NCBI GenBank assembly: GCA_051745265.1
Contig: JBNJDW010000022.1
Coordinates: forward strand, 1 to 14,777
Source of the DNA: JBNJDW01 sp051745265
GTDB taxonomy: Bacteria > Pseudomonadota > Alphaproteobacteria > Micavibrionales > CSBR16-224
Length of the DNA: 14,777 nt
Direction: 5' to 3'
The position numbers were made by a program, and so were the translations under genes. The notes beneath the pieces are model-generated. The model saw only the letters and a program-made list of their open reading frames with translations, was not told the origin of the DNA and made no database searches. Positions 7,435 to 14,164 of this stretch are shown piece after piece; positions within the stretch are counted from its first letter, which is position 1; each line of letters opens with the position of its first letter.

Positions 7435-8360
7435 GCACCGCTGAACGCATCGCCCCGCCCCTTGGCCGGAGCCGCAAACGGTCAATCATCGCGCGGATTG
7501 CCGCCCATAAAACCGCGCTTGTCACGCTGATCATCCTCTTGGCCTTAAGCCTGCTGGCCTTTGCCGCGCCGCTGATTGAGCGTCTGTTGGACCTGTCAAC
7601 GACCGAGGCTGATATCTATAACCGTTTTCAGCCGCCCTCCCTGTCACACTTTCTGGGCACGGATGAGCTGGGCCGTGATGTTTTTGTCCGCCTGCTTTAT
7701 GGCGGGCAGGTTTCCCTGATGGTCGGCATGATCACCGCGCTGACTGCGGCTGTAATCGGCACGATCATCGGTCTGATCGCCGGGGTTTATAAAGGCTGGC
7801 TGGATGCGCTGCTCATGCGCCTGACCGATGGCATTATCGCCCTGCCTTTGTTACCGCTTTTGATCATTCTGGCGGCCATTGATCCTGCAAAACTGCCCCT
7901 GCCCGCCAGCATCACCGGCGCCGATCATTTCAGCCTGATCCGCATTATTGTTATTCTGGCCCTGTTCGGCTGGACAACCGTGGCACGGCTGGTCCGCGCC
8001 AGCACCCTCAGCGTCATGGAAAACACCTATATTATGGCCGCCGAGGCATTGGGCGTTAAAAAATTCTGGATCATTGCCCGCCATGTTCTGCCCAATGTGC
8101 TGGCGCCCTTGATCGTCGCCACCACCCTGTCGATCGGTAATGTTATCTTGCTGGAATCGGTTTTAAGCTTTCTGGGTCTGGGTATTCAGCCGCCGATGCC
8201 CAGCTGGGGCAATATGCTGACCAATGCACAGGATCTGATCTGGGAAAATCCGTGGCTTGCCGTTTATCCGGGGATGATGATCTTTATCACCGTCATTGCC
8301 TTTAATTTATTGGGGGATGCCCTGCAGGATATCTTTAACCCCCGCGCGCCGGGTCAATAA
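7431..8360 (+). CDS. dppC: Peptide ABC transporter permease, DppC type
   Basis: A 309-residue inner-membrane permease, partner of DppB. A basic N-terminus (GRSRKRSIIARIAAHK) precedes the first membrane helix. HFLGTDELGRDVFVRLLYGG is the hallmark DppC/OppC motif. About six membrane helices follow. The EAA loop, where the ATPase binds, is at about 201-225 (YIMAAEALGVKKFWIIARHV). SVLSFLGLGIQPPMPSWGNM and a closing NLLGDALQDIFNPR are typical. It is the last gene of the operon: a convergent pyruvate kinase gene ends 4 bases beyond its stop. The DppD/DppF-type ATPases expected after the permeases are not here, so ATP hydrolysis must come from genes elsewhere. I see no terminator hairpin after the stop. 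Confidence 0.94.
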   Translation: MSTAERIAPPLGRSRKRSIIARIAAHKTALVTLIILLALSLLAFAAPLIERLLDLSTTEADIYNRFQPPSLSHFLGTDELGRDVFVRLLYGGQVSLMVGMITALTAAVIGTIIGLIAGVYKGWLDALLMRLTDGIIALPLLPLLIILAAIDPAKLPLPASITGADHFSLIRIIVILALFGWTTVARLVRASTLSVMENTYIMAAEALGVKKFWIIARHVLPNVLAPLIVATTLSIGNVILLESVLSFLGLGIQPPMPSWGNMLTNAQDLIWENPWLAVYPGMMIFITVIAFNLLGDALQDIFNPRAPGQ

Positions 8361-8364
8361 CCCT

Positions 8365-9798
8365 TCAGGTCGCCCAGGCAATATGCAGAATATTGGTGCT
8401 GCCCGGTGTGCCAAAGGGCACGCCTGCGGTAATAATCAACCGCTGGCCTTTTTCGGCAAATTTGCGTATGCGGACAACTTCGGTCGCCTTGCGGATCATA
8501 TCATCGAAATTATCAATATCACCGGTATGAACCGCATGCACGCCAAAGGACAGAGCCATGCGGCGGGCGACATTGATGTCTTCGGTAATACACAGAATAG
8601 GCACCGAGGGCCGTTCGCGCGCCGTCCGCAGTGTTGTCGACCCTGATGTCGTGTAATTGACAATCGCCGCCGCCCTGATGGTATGGGCCACGGTATGCGC
8701 TGCCGCTGTGATCGCATCGGCAGCGTTGGATTCCGGGTCCGGGTGCTCGGCATCCATGATTTTGCGGTACAGTTCATCCTGTTCGACATCGCGGGCGATT
8801 TTGCGCATCATGCTGACCGCTTCATTGGGATAGTCCCCGGCCGCGGTTTCAGCCGATAACATCACCGCATCGGTCCCGTCATAAATGGCGGTGGCCACGT
8901 CCGAGGCCTCGGCCCGCGTCGGTGTCGGTGAAGTAATCATCGATTCCAGCATCTGCGTTGCGATAATCACCGGACGGCCCGCTTCACGGGCCAAACGCAC
9001 GGTGCGTTTCTGGATGACCGGCACTTTTTCAGCCGGCACCTCAACACCCAGATCCCCGCGGGCGAGCATCACCGCATCAGACAAATCAATTATTTCCTTC
9101 AGATGGCGCACGGCAGAGGGTTTTTCAATTTTGGAAATAATATTGGCCTTGCCATTGATCAGTTTACGGGCCTCGGCAATATCGTCCGGTTTCTGGACAA
9201 AAGACAGGGCAATCCAGTCCACCCCCATATCCAGCGCACTGACCAGATCCTTACGATCCTTGGCCGTTAAGGGTGAGCTGTTTAATATTGTATCGGGCAG
9301 ATTGACGCCTTTGCGGTCAGACAGTTTATTACCGGCCTCAACCGTGGTTTCAATCTGTTTGGAGGATACGGCAGTGACGCGCAGATGAACCTTGCCATCA
9401 TCCAGCAATAAGGTATCCCCCGCCTGGATGGTTTCAAAAATTTCCGGATGGGGCAGATAAACGCGGTTTTTATCGCCGGGCCGTTCATCCTGATCGAGAA
9501 TAAAGACCTGATCGCGATCAAGATTGATTTTCTCACCTTCAAAGGTGCCGATCCGGATTTTTGGCCCCTGCAGATCGGCGAACACACCGATGGGATGGTC
9601 AAATTCAGCTTCGATCCGGCGGATAATCTCCAGCCGCGCCTTGTGATCCGCGGCGGTGCCGTGGCTGAAATTCAGCCGAAAGACATCAGCGCCGTTTTCA
9701 AACAGCGCTTTGATCGACTCATAAGTTGAAGTGCTGGGCCCCAGCGTTGCAACAACCTTGGTCTGACGAAAACGGCGAAACGGGGTGTCATTTTGCAT
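8365..9798 (-). CDS. pyk: Pyruvate kinase
   Basis: A 477-residue pyruvate kinase, which converts phosphoenolpyruvate and ADP to pyruvate and ATP at the end of glycolysis. TKVVATLGPSTSTYESIKAL opens the barrel. RLNFSHG gives Arg41, Asn43 and Ser45 at the nucleotide/K+ site, and ADLQGPKIRIG follows. The B domain spans about 82-176. IISKIEKPSAV contains the catalytic Lys223 and the metal ligand Glu225, and LARGDLGVEVP the metal ligand Asp249. ATQMLESMITSPTPTRAEAS and IYDGTDAVMLSAETAAGDYP follow. The C-terminal allosteric domain is complete, with TTSGSTTLRTARERP. Length is normal. The ATG at 9798 has CAGGA 8 bases upstream. It stands alone, converging on dppC and divergent from the SMR gene. An AT-rich stretch upstream (TATAAC on the reverse strand, 9834-9839) is a possible -10, without a good -35. 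Confidence 0.97.
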   Translation of the reverse strand: MQNDTPFRRFRQTKVVATLGPSTSTYESIKALFENGADVFRLNFSHGTAADHKARLEIIRRIEAEFDHPIGVFADLQGPKIRIGTFEGEKINLDRDQVFILDQDERPGDKNRVYLPHPEIFETIQAGDTLLLDDGKVHLRVTAVSSKQIETTVEAGNKLSDRKGVNLPDTILNSSPLTAKDRKDLVSALDMGVDWIALSFVQKPDDIAEARKLINGKANIISKIEKPSAVRHLKEIIDLSDAVMLARGDLGVEVPAEKVPVIQKRTVRLAREAGRPVIIATQMLESMITSPTPTRAEASDVATAIYDGTDAVMLSAETAAGDYPNEAVSMMRKIARDVEQDELYRKIMDAEHPDPESNAADAITAAAHTVAHTIRAAAIVNYTTSGSTTLRTARERPSVPILCITEDINVARRMALSFGVHAVHTGDIDNFDDMIRKATEVVRIRKFAEKGQRLIITAGVPFGTPGSTNILHIAWAT

Positions 9799-9930
9799 AC
9801 AGTGATTCCTGTTTCCTTAAGTAATCTTGTATTGTTATAATTTCAGCCTTAGCAAAAAAAGACAATGGCAAAATGAGTGCCGATGCTTTTAACCTGTTTG
9901 ACCATGACCGGTTTTCACGCAAATGTAGAA

Positions 9931-9960
9931 TTGCTGATACCTGTAACAAAGTGCTATTCT
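9931..9960 (+). promoter_or_regulatory. Possible promoter of the SMR transporter gene
   Basis: TTGCTG (9931-9936) and TATTCT (9955-9960) are separated by 18 bases and lie 37 bases before the start codon, within the 199-base divergent region between pyk and the transporter. Both hexamers are weak matches to the housekeeping consensus, so this is a placement guess. I see no terminator, small gene or clear operator in the rest of that intergenic region. Confidence 0.28.
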
Positions 9961-9997
9961 TTTCTTTAAAGCAACCCCTAACAGATATGAGACCGCT

Positions 9998-10354
9998 ATG
10001 TCCCCCCTTGTTACTGCTTATGGCGTCCTTGCCATCGCCATTGCCCTTGAAGTTGTCGGCACCAGTTTTCTACAAAAATCCGAACAATTCAGCAGGCTTA
10101 TACCGACCCTGATCATGGCGGCCTGCTATCTGGGTGCTTTTTATTTCCTTTCGCTTGCGCTTAAGGTCATTCCGCTCGGCCTTGCCTATGCGATCTGGAG
10201 CGGGATTGGCATCATCCTGATCTCTGCCGTGGGATATATAATGTTCCACCAATCGCTTGATTTACCGGCGATCATCGGCATCAGCCTTATTATTGGCGGC
10301 GTTGTCATTATCAATGTCTTTTCAAACTCGATAACCCACTCACCGGTACAATAA
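9998..10354 (+). CDS. emrE: Small multidrug resistance (SMR) efflux protein, EmrE/Qac type
   Basis: A 118-residue inner-membrane protein with four membrane helices, which works as a dimer to export lipophilic cations in exchange for protons. Glu18 in ALEVVGTSFLQKS matches the essential EmrE Glu14. Tyr44, Tyr64 and Trp67 (LAYAIWSGIGIILIS) match EmrE Tyr40, Tyr60 and Trp63 with a constant offset of four. SLDLPAIIGISLIIGGVVII is the fourth helix. The AIWSGIG loop and LDLPAIIG favour the drug-exporting EmrE/Qac branch over the guanidinium exporters (SugE/Gdx). The ribosome site is modest (GAG, 6 bases before the ATG). It is a single gene whose stop lies 4 bases from the convergent etfA stop. The physiological substrate cannot be told from sequence. 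Confidence 0.93.
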   Translation: MSPLVTAYGVLAIAIALEVVGTSFLQKSEQFSRLIPTLIMAACYLGAFYFLSLALKVIPLGLAYAIWSGIGIILISAVGYIMFHQSLDLPAIIGISLIIGGVVIINVFSNSITHSPVQ

Positions 10355-10358
10355 CGGA

Positions 10359-11321
10359 TCAGGCCGCATTCGACAGATTTTCCAGCGCGGATTTCAAGGC
10401 CGGTACGGCTTCAAACAAATCAGCGACCAGACCGTAATCGGCAATCTGAAAGATCGGCGCATCGGCATCCTTGTTAATGGCGACGATGACTTTGGAATCT
10501 TTCATCCCGGCCAGATGCTGGATCGCGCCGGATATACCAACGGCAATATACAGTTCCGGCGCAACGACTTTGCCGGTCTGGCCGACCTGATAATCATTGG
10601 GCACATAACCGGCATCAACCGCCGCCCGCGACGCACCGACAGCGCCGCCCAGCGTATCGGCAAGGTCTTCGATAATCTTGAAATTCTCAGCACTGCCAAG
10701 GCCGCGGCCACCGGAAATCACAACGCCCGCCGCAGTCAGTTCAGGGCGGACAGATTCGGTCAGCTCCTGACCGACAAAACCGGACAACCCGGCATCAGCA
10801 TCGGCGCTGATCTGGATATCTTCAATCACTGCCGTGCCGCCCTCGGCCGCTGCCCGTTCAAAGGCTGTACCGCGGACCGTAATGATTTTGATATCATCAT
10901 GGCTTTGCACCGTGGCAATGGCATTGCCGGCATATATGGGCCGGGTAAAGGTATCCGGGCCTTCGACGCCGGTAATATCGGAAATCTGCTGCATATCCAG
11001 CAAGGCGGCGACCCGGGGTAGAATATTTTTACCCGTCGTTGTCGCCGGGGCCAACACATGACTGTAACCGCCGTTTTTAACCTGATCAACAATCAATGTT
11101 GCCATATTTTCGGCCAGAAAATGCTCATAAGCCGGATCGTCGGCTTTCGGCACTTTGGCAACGCCTTCCGCCTTGGCCGCCTCTTCGGCAACCGCGGCGC
11201 AATTATGCCCGGCGACCAGAATATCAATATCACCGCCAATTTTTTTGGCCGCATCCAAGGTCGTCAGCACCGCAGGGTTCAGATGGTTTTGATCATGTTC
11301 AGCAATAATCAGAATAGACAT
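10359..11321 (-). CDS. etfA: Electron transfer flavoprotein, alpha subunit
   Basis: A 320-residue EtfA/FixB subunit. With EtfB it carries FAD and passes electrons from acyl-CoA and related dehydrogenases to ETF-quinone oxidoreductase. The N-terminal domain starts MSILIIAEHDQNHLNPAVL. The C-terminal FAD domain (about 202-320) shows SGGRGLGSAENFKIIEDLAD, ASRAAVDAGYVPNDYQVGQT, YIAVGISGAIQHLAGM and VAINKDADAPIFQIADYGLV, all hallmark FAD-contacting blocks. It lies 17 bases after etfB on the same strand, with AAAGGG inside the gap as ribosome site, so the two form one operon. The housekeeping (mammalian-like, group I) type fits better than the nitrogen-fixing FixAB type. No dehydrogenase or ETF-quinone oxidoreductase gene is adjacent. 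Confidence 0.96.
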   Translation of the reverse strand: MSILIIAEHDQNHLNPAVLTTLDAAKKIGGDIDILVAGHNCAAVAEEAAKAEGVAKVPKADDPAYEHFLAENMATLIVDQVKNGGYSHVLAPATTTGKNILPRVAALLDMQQISDITGVEGPDTFTRPIYAGNAIATVQSHDDIKIITVRGTAFERAAAEGGTAVIEDIQISADADAGLSGFVGQELTESVRPELTAAGVVISGGRGLGSAENFKIIEDLADTLGGAVGASRAAVDAGYVPNDYQVGQTGKVVAPELYIAVGISGAIQHLAGMKDSKVIVAINKDADAPIFQIADYGLVADLFEAVPALKSALENLSNAA

Positions 11322-11338
11322 GGTGTTTCCCTTTAGCT

Positions 11339-12088
11339 TTATATCACTTTGGCTTCGTTGCGCAGCTTGTCGACCAGATCTTCGACGCTGTCAACCATCA
11401 CACCGCCAGTGCGTTTTGGCGGTTCGGTCACCTTCAAAGTTTCCACCCGCGGGGTCAGATCAACGTCATAATCGGCGGCTTTTTGCATATCAATCGGCTT
11501 TTTCTTGGCCTTCATAATATTGGGCAGCGAGGCATAGCGCGGTTCGTTCAAACGCAGATCGGTGGTGACAATCGCCGGCAGTTTCAAGGACACGGTTTCA
11601 AGACCGCCGTCAACCTCGCGGGTGACATTCAGCCCTTCCTCCGTCTTGTCCAGTTTGGAGGCAAAACTGCCCTGTCCCCAGCCCAACAAGGCGGCCAGCA
11701 TCTGACCGGTCTGGTTGTTATCACCGTCAATCGACTGTTTGCCCATGATGACAAGATCGGGTTTTTCGGCCTCGACAACATTCTTCAACAGCTTGGCCAC
11801 GCCCAGCGGTTCAACCGCGACATCGGTTTCAAGCAACACGCCGCGGTCAGCCCCCATGGCAAGGGCGGTGCGCAGGGTCTCTTGCGCCTGCAGGGGGCCG
11901 ATGCTGACCGCAACGACTTCATCGGCAGCGCCGTTTTCCTTCAAGCGGACGGCTTCTTCAACCGCAATCTCACAGAAAGGATTGATCGACATTTTGACAT
12001 TTGACAGGTCAATACCGCTTTGGTCACCCTTGACCCGGACTTTGACGTTATAATCAACAACACGTTTGATCGCGACCAGAATTTTCAT
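11339..12088 (-). CDS. etfB: Electron transfer flavoprotein, beta subunit
   Basis: A 249-residue EtfB/FixA subunit, partner of EtfA. MKILVAIKRVVDYNVKVRVK is the standard opening. KMSINPFCEIAVEEAVRLKE and VIMGKQSIDGDNNQTGQMLA bind the AMP cofactor. The signature LRLNEPRYASLPNIMKAKKK (about 178-197) includes Leu188, equivalent to the recognition-loop leucine that docks dehydrogenases in mammalian ETF. Length is typical. AGAGGA lies 6 bases before the ATG. It is first in the etfB-etfA pair. The unknown tandem family lies 87 bases upstream on the same strand with no hairpin terminator between, so read-through from the array into etfBA is possible, although a separate promoter is suggested. Confidence 0.96.
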   Translation of the reverse strand: MKILVAIKRVVDYNVKVRVKGDQSGIDLSNVKMSINPFCEIAVEEAVRLKENGAADEVVAVSIGPLQAQETLRTALAMGADRGVLLETDVAVEPLGVAKLLKNVVEAEKPDLVIMGKQSIDGDNNQTGQMLAALLGWGQGSFASKLDKTEEGLNVTREVDGGLETVSLKLPAIVTTDLRLNEPRYASLPNIMKAKKKPIDMQKAADYDVDLTPRVETLKVTEPPKRTGGVMVDSVEDLVDKLRNEAKVI

Positions 12089-12120
12089 CGCCGTTCCTCT
12101 TTGATATTAAATCCGCGCAT

Positions 12121-12149
12121 AGATTAGCATGGACAATCGGCAAAGTCAC
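12121..12149 (-). promoter_or_regulatory. Possible etfBA promoter
   Basis: On the reverse strand GTGACT (12149-12144) and TAATCT (12126-12121) are 17 bases apart, and the -10 ends 32 bases before the etfB start. The -35 agrees at the TGAC core and the -10 is weak. It sits in the 87-base gap after the tandem array, which would give etfBA transcription independent of the array. Confidence 0.33.
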
Positions 12150-12175
12150 GTCAGAGCTACTGTGAAAAAATAAGG

Positions 12176-12823
12176 CTATAAGTATAGTTTAGGACCAATG
12201 CCGCCGCGCCGCCGCATTGGTTTGCTTGGTTTTGTTGCAGACTGGAAATGCTTAACATAAATGTTTCGCAACTCTCTAATATCTGTCAAGCCCGCATCTA
12301 CAGGGTTAGTCGGCAGGGCCAGATTCTTGATCTGATCAAACTGTCTGTCTGACAGCTTTAACCCATGGTCATAGGCCCATGCCACATTGGTCGATAGCCC
12401 AAGCAGGCTGTCAACAACCTTATCTGAAGATGGCGAGTCTGCCTCTTTGACGATGTCGCGGCAATACAGTGCGGTTTTAATAAGGTCCAAGAACTTATCT
12501 GCTTTAATCCGGCCACTGATATCATCCACATCCAGTTTAATTTTCAGCCGCGGCCGCGCAGGTAATTCTATTTCCGGCAGAAACAACGTATGCGCAAAAT
12601 CATTAAAACAGGTCTGGGCCTCGCCATACGACAAAGGCGTTGGTAAATGACGGCTGGGCTTTAGCCCCGTCAGAAAATTGAAAAAGGCGGCATCCTCCGC
12701 GGCAAAGCGAGTGATGATTTTATGCGCCTGATCACTATCCAGAACCTCCGATTCCGCGGGCGGTAACGGGGCGGGCGTATAGCTGATCGAGTCAAAGACC
12801 TGTTTTAAGCTGAGTGTTTTCAT
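12176..12823 (-). CDS. Tandem-family paralogue 1 (unknown function, 215 aa)
   Basis: I do not recognise this family. The protein has no signal peptide, membrane segment or Cys/His metal motif, and appears mostly helical. Features shared with its three neighbours: MKTLSLKQVFD (1-11); a Pro-rich link (YTPAPLPPAES, 15-25); RFAAEDAAFFNFL (39-51); a basic/Cys point at CR (121-122); ADSPSS (128-133); and QIKNLALPTNPVD (164-176), then Y189 and HF (192-193). The middle (about 52-100) varies between copies. The tail is basic (KPMRRRGGIGPK). It is last in transcription order of the array. The reverse-strand sequence before the ATG reads TAATGACATG: the stop of paralogue 2 is four bases upstream, and no Shine-Dalgarno is present. 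Start chosen because all copies share this ATG. Confidence 0.82.
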   Translation of the reverse strand: MKTLSLKQVFDSISYTPAPLPPAESEVLDSDQAHKIITRFAAEDAAFFNFLTGLKPSRHLPTPLSYGEAQTCFNDFAHTLFLPEIELPARPRLKIKLDVDDISGRIKADKFLDLIKTALYCRDIVKEADSPSSDKVVDSLLGLSTNVAWAYDHGLKLSDRQFDQIKNLALPTNPVDAGLTDIRELRNIYVKHFQSATKPSKPMRRRGGIGPKLYL

Positions 12824-12827
12824 GTCA

Positions 12828-13481
12828 TTACATTTTCATAGTAATATTGGACAGGCTGGTACGCTGCCGGAAACTCTTGGGAGCGGCTTTTCTGCATCTG
12901 ACCGTTTCTGAAAGAAAACGATGCGCATATATATTATTCAGATAAATTTTCCTCTCCAGCTTCCGATCTATGGCGTTAACCGGCAAGGCCAGATTCTTAA
13001 TCTGAGCATAATGTGCGTTTGACAAATTCAACCCGTTCAAAGAAGTATATATCGCCTTCTTGGACAATGCACGCAGGCCTTGAACAACCTCGGGCGATAA
13101 TGGCGAGTCCGCCTGTTCTATTGCTTTGCGGCACTTTAACGCCTTTTGCACAAGATCAATAAGGTCCGATGTCTTGGACCAGCCACTGGTGTCCGCCGCT
13201 GTGATCTTAAGCTGCTGCCTTGACGACAGCTTTATTGTATACTGGGTCAGCGGCGTGCTGGCATAATAATTAAAATTATCCGCCGCCTGTTGCCATTGCG
13301 AAAGGGTTTTACAGCGCTCTTCAGAGTGCAGAAAATTGAATACCGCGGCATCATCCGCGGCAAAACGATCAATGATCTTACGCACCTGCTCAACATCCAA
13401 AACCACCGCCTTCGTGGGCGGTAACAGAGTGGGCGCATAATCGACCGCATCAAAGATCTGTTTTAAGCTGAGTGTTTTCAT
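12828..13481 (-). CDS. Tandem-family paralogue 2 (unknown function, 217 aa)
   Basis: Second member in left-to-right order and the most divergent of the four, though still clearly homologous: MKTLSLKQIFDAVDY, then RFAADDAAVFNFL, KCRKAIEQADSPLSPEVVQG, and QIKNLALPVNAID. The Pro-rich linker has changed (APTLLPPTKAVVL). The tail is unrelated to that of paralogue 1 and strongly basic (VRCRKAAPKSFRQRTSL), ending in NITMKM. No domain, signal peptide or membrane helix is recognised. Its stop is four bases before paralogue 1, and its own start lies one base after the stop of paralogue 3 (TGACATG), implying re-initiation rather than independent ribosome loading. Only a weak GGA precedes the ATG. Confidence 0.8.
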   Translation of the reverse strand: MKTLSLKQIFDAVDYAPTLLPPTKAVVLDVEQVRKIIDRFAADDAAVFNFLHSEERCKTLSQWQQAADNFNYYASTPLTQYTIKLSSRQQLKITAADTSGWSKTSDLIDLVQKALKCRKAIEQADSPLSPEVVQGLRALSKKAIYTSLNGLNLSNAHYAQIKNLALPVNAIDRKLERKIYLNNIYAHRFLSETVRCRKAAPKSFRQRTSLSNITMKM

Positions 13482-13482
13482 G

Positions 13483-14133
13483 TCAATCCAAAACCCAATC
13501 TAAAGCAATCCCGCCCCTTGGGTTGAAAGTCGCAATTGCGGCTGTTTTTTTCTCAAGAAATCGGTCGACATATAATTGGTCAAGATATTCAAAATCAGCC
13601 AGCTGCGGGTCAACGGGATTAACCGGCAGGGCCAGATTCTTGATCTGATCAAATTGCGTGTCTGACAAATTTAACCCCATTCTATAAGCAAGGGCCACAT
13701 TATTCGACAATCCTAACAGGCTTCTAACGACTTCAGGTGATGATGGCGAGTCTGCCTTTTTTATGACTTTGCGGCAATGCAGCGCGTTTTTAATAAGATC
13801 TATGAATTCGTCTTTTTTGACCTTGCCACTGGCCCCTTCCGCTGTAACCTTAGCCCGCGGTTGCGAGGGCAATTCTATTGCCTCCCGGGATGGCCGCATA
13901 TCGGTATAACAATTAAAACAATGCAAAATATCCATGCTCATTTCAGGGCTTGGCAAACGATCGTCTCTTTTTAGCCTCATAAGAAAAACATAAAAAGCGG
14001 CGTCATCCTCGGCAAAGCGGTTAAGGATTCCACGCGCCTGCGCCATACCCAAAACATGCGATTCCGCCTCCGGCAACGGTGCGGGCGTATAATCAATAGA
14101 GTCAAAAACCTGTTTTAGGCTGAGTGTTTTCAT
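13483..14133 (-). CDS. Tandem-family paralogue 3 (unknown function, 216 aa)
   Basis: Third member, closest in its core to paralogue 1: MKTLSLKQVFDSIDYTPAPL, RFAEDDAAFYVFL, HCRKVIKKADSPSSPEVV, RSLLGLSNNVALAYRMGL and FDQIKNLALPVNPVD. The variable middle (about 55-95) differs from the others, and the tail (FNPRGGIALDWVLD) is less basic, although the RGGI string is shared with paralogue 1. No known domain is recognised. The start codon follows AATTGAC with no Shine-Dalgarno; the stop of paralogue 4 is 31 bases upstream. Its own TGA stop lies inside the conserved TGACATG leader of paralogue 2, so the leader of one gene doubles as the end of another. Confidence 0.81.
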   Translation of the reverse strand: MKTLSLKQVFDSIDYTPAPLPEAESHVLGMAQARGILNRFAEDDAAFYVFLMRLKRDDRLPSPEMSMDILHCFNCYTDMRPSREAIELPSQPRAKVTAEGASGKVKKDEFIDLIKNALHCRKVIKKADSPSSPEVVRSLLGLSNNVALAYRMGLNLSDTQFDQIKNLALPVNPVDPQLADFEYLDQLYVDRFLEKKTAAIATFNPRGGIALDWVLD

Positions 14134-14164
14134 GTCAATTTTTTATCATTGTAATATCGATCCC

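Noticed and set aside
8379..8395. CAATAT-GCAGA-ATATTG inverted repeat near the dppC/pyk junction
   Set aside because: It is an AT-rich 6-base stem within the pyk coding sequence with no T-run, so it was not called a terminator; such repeats are common by chance.
8885..9388. 167-codon open frame on the + strand opposite pyruvate kinase
   Set aside because: It lies wholly inside the complete, motif-rich pyk gene on the other strand, and its Ser/Arg/Ile-rich translation resembles no protein.
11483..12004. 173-codon open frame on the + strand opposite etfB
   Set aside because: It is fully antisense to a textbook EtfB. Long antisense frames are expected in GC-rich codon patterns, and no ribosome site or family match is visible.
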